Positions 58,131 to 64,000 of a DNA stretch of 64,000 nt are shown here, piece by piece. The notes beneath the pieces were generated by a model. It was not told where the DNA came from. It ran no database searches and saw only the letters and a program-made list of their open reading frames with translations. Positions within the stretch are counted from its first letter, which is position 1, and each line of letters opens with the position of its first letter. Origin of the DNA: Diphasiastrum complanatum (lineage: Eukaryota; Streptophyta; Lycopodiopsida; Lycopodiales; Lycopodiaceae); assembly GCA_029204225.1 (NCBI GenBank), contig MU832110.1, positions 22,830-86,829 on the forward strand, written 5' to 3'. The translations under genes were made by a program, and so were the position numbers.

Positions 58131-59330
58131 CTTTTGAAACAAAGTCAGAAGGACTAATTTACAACTGTACAAAGAGAGAAAGAAGACTTAGTTGTTTCTG
58201 AGAACTGTACTTCCAAAGAAATTATGAAGAGGAACCCTCTCAGCTCCTTTTCCCAAGATTTCAGACCTGCTGTCCCGAAGAAACCCAGTTTGAAGTTCCA
58301 AAATTGTGTCAATTTCTTACTTTTCCTCCTCGTTGTCTGATCAATATCTGAATTGGTTAGAGAAAAGCAATTTTGAAGCCCAAAAAACTTTTGAATTCTG
58401 AAATTTGAAGAACTCCCTGCTCGCTGAATTGGCAGAAGTACTATTGCTCAGAATCTTCCAAGTTAAGGCCCAAAACTTTGTCTAAAATCCGAAATTTCAA
58501 AGGTACTAGCAGCGCTAAACCTGCTCATTCCTTATTGGCTTGAAATTTGCTCAGAACTACTGAAATTTCACTTCGAAAACAGAGGTAGGTCTCTGAATGA
58601 AGGTTCTTATGGAATATCATAATTATTTTTCAAACTGGTGAGAGTTCAAATGACCAAAAATGATATTTTTCGGACAATTAATCTTTATTGAGCTTTATCT
58701 CTAAATACTAACCTTCGCCCACTTCACTGATGATAAAAGAATTGTGTTATGAATTTTCAAAAGGGCTGGCGAAGGTTGACAGAGAGAGATTGATGTTTTT
58801 GTTGAAAAAGGTATATTATCTTCACAAAAAATGATCAAAATCAATCAAAACTACACTCGACTTCTATTTTGGAAACTATTCTTCAACCAAAATTTTAAGA
58901 GCTTTTTTGGGTCAGAGAAAGCATTAGCAGTTGGTTGTAATATTTTATTAAAATCTAAAGGTTTTTGATGAATTTGACTACTTTTACCACTTTAACCTTC
59001 ACCTAGCTTCCAATGGGCAAAAACCTCACCAAACCCAAAGAATACCAAATTTGGTATACTGGAGAGAGGTGAAGGTCGGTTGACCAATTAATAGCGCTTT
59101 GTTTTTTTTTTTTAGGAATTTTTTTATACTAGGTATTTTGATTTTTTGGCTGTTATTTTCAAGCAAAAAAATGGCTGAAAACTAAGATTTGCCCTTCAAA
59201 CTAGAGGTTCACTATACCATGCTGGTCTTGCTTGCAAGTGGGCGAAGGTTGGTTCCCGAGGAACAGAAAGTTATCAAAGTTTAATGAAGAATTTGATCTC
59301 TTTCCTCCAAATTGCAAAACAATAAGCTTT
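58131..59330 (-). other. Leader-like sequence with CCTTCGCC words
   Basis: Noncoding sequence upstream of the minus-strand gypsy B gag. From about 58700 to 59250 it has CCTTCGCC/GGCGAAGG words (58713, 58766, 59000, 59242), as in the gypsy A leader. Either B-type elements share the motif or an A-type leader has been joined here. Confidence 0.5.
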
Positions 59331-59449
59331 TTCCAAGCACATGCCAAGCAAACAAGATGTGAAGAGGATTCTTCTTCCATGTCATGGAAGAAGAATGTGT
59401 GGACTTTTTCCAAGCACATGCCAAGCAAACAAGATGTGAAGAGGATTCT

Positions 59450-59465
<16 letters not shown>
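59327..59465. repeat. 77-bp tandem duplication with a palindrome
   Basis: A block of about 60 bp starting CTTTTTCCAAGCACATGCC is present twice with a period of 77 bp. The first unit contains a 29-bp palindrome at 59368-59396 (14-bp arms around one T). Confidence 0.85.

Positions 59466-63176
<3,711 letters not shown>

Positions 63177-63215
<39 letters not shown>
63177..63215. repeat. 39-base poly(G) homopolymer
   Basis: Thirty-nine uninterrupted G on the plus strand (poly-C on the other). Such a run could form stacked G-quadruplexes, but could also be a sequencing or assembly artefact. Confidence 0.9.
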
Positions 63216-63699
63216 CGTTCACCACCTCTCCCTAGATTCAAGCGTGCATCTAAAGCATCTAAAGCAGGATCTCATATTCACATCACTTGTTGCAAAAAAG
63301 ACCAAAGACCTTGGAAAAATGTGATAATATTGCATAAAACCCATGCAAATATAAATTTAAGGCCAAAGATACTTACAATTTGGCCCTACATAAAGAATAA
63401 AATTTTAGACATGGAAGATGTGCCAAATGTGAGTTACAAGCACTCTATTAGGCAACTCTTGATCAATATCGAGCAAAACATCCACAACTCAATCCACATA
63501 AGATATGTGATACACTTCTTGTGATTATGTCCTCACCTCTAATCTTGACTTTTTTTTTTAAATTAAACAAAAAATGTCTTATTTTAGTTTGTAGAGTTCA
63601 TTTAAAGGAGAAACAAAAGACATGCAAACTAACTTTATGACTGAAACAAAGGGTTTAGCTAGTCTTTCCAAATAGTACAAACAACAATTCTCTTTCGGC

Positions 63700-64000
63700 A
63701 AGCAATGTCGGTCATGCCAAAATTTTCGTCACCCCACCCTCAAGATCAAGGGCATGATGATGCGGGTATGGGAGCAAATGGAGAAAGAACAGGTCAGTGC
63801 AACACAAGAAACCGATATAGGGCCATCCACTTCTACGCACCGACACCATTATCTCGAAGACCTGTCACCATTGAGGAGGAAATTCAGAAGTTTCTACAAC
63901 TACATCCACATCATCCGCGAGGGGTGGCTGGATCATAAAGTTCAAGACATAAGAAATAGATGCCGACAAAGAGCTTGATAGGCTACCTGCATTGGATGAG
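63700..64000 (+). CDS. Coding-like sequence at window edge, unrecognised
   Basis: Overlapping plus frames (63705-63938 and 63754-63978) read as protein-like text: SSPHPQDQGHDDAG, PVTIEEEIQKFLQLH, then YIHIIREGWLDHKVQDI in another frame, and finally EIDADKELDRLPALDE running to the end of the window. The frame changes suggest a degraded gene or element whose body is beyond 64000. No family recognised. Confidence 0.3.

Overview
The window reads as a repeat-dominated nuclear segment from a land plant. The diagnostic gene is a BBR/BPC (BASIC PENTACYSTEINE) GAGA-binding transcription factor on the minus strand (coding 25539-26168, transcript probably starting near 29.0 kb); that family is restricted to land plants. 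The AT-rich, gene-poor layout, long GA/CT microsatellites, old Ty1/copia and Ty3/gypsy debris, an APE-type LINE and a possible Penelope-like RT relic suggest a large genome. A seed-free vascular plant such as a fern, or possibly a gymnosperm, is my inference; the sequence alone does not settle it.

Layout. 0-4 kb: a (GA)n tract and a decayed minus-strand LINE (endonuclease, RT, C-terminal zinc finger). 4-11 kb: exon-like minus-strand remnants of unrecognised genes, several tandem duplications and a short copia relic (5.54-6.54 kb). 11.3-15.4 kb: gypsy element B (plus). 15.8-17.6 kb: a 152-bp tandem repeat, telo-box motifs and a foldback element. 18-23.6 kb: a mosaic of LTR-like repeat R1, three copia pieces, a gypsy RNase H piece and a gypsy A gag piece. 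24.4 kb: a tRNA-derived SINE candidate. 25.2-29.1 kb: the BPC gene and its promoter. 29.58-29.74 kb: a second foldback.

30.25-35.17 kb: the right part of gypsy A: integrase, a long extra coding region with a coiled-coil segment, and the 3' LTR. 35.9-37.4 kb: a transposase-like minus-strand relic. 38.8-41.0 kb: unassigned coding remnants ending at R1. 42.96-43.9 kb: Penelope-like RT remnant. 43.97-47.46 kb: a copia pol followed by an LTR and a gag start. 47.93-55.17 kb: the left part of a gypsy A element, meeting tail to tail a minus-strand gypsy B copy (55.18-58.1 kb). 58.6-60.17 kb: leader and LTR related to gypsy A, carrying a 130-bp CT tract. 60.2-64 kb: microsatellites, a 39-G homopolymer and no recognisable gene except coding-like sequence at the right edge.

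The most interesting points: (1) gypsy A carries a large extra coding region downstream of integrase, and a second diverged copy of its coiled-coil segment lies inverted beside the first element; (2) a short CCTTCGCC/GGCGAAGG word recurs in the noncoding parts of these elements; (3) a gypsy-A-related LTR contains a GA tract in the position of a shorter GA patch in its relatives, in the same window as a GAGA-binding host factor. All LTR elements here are broken fossils. Everything was read by eye; no alignments or searches were run.
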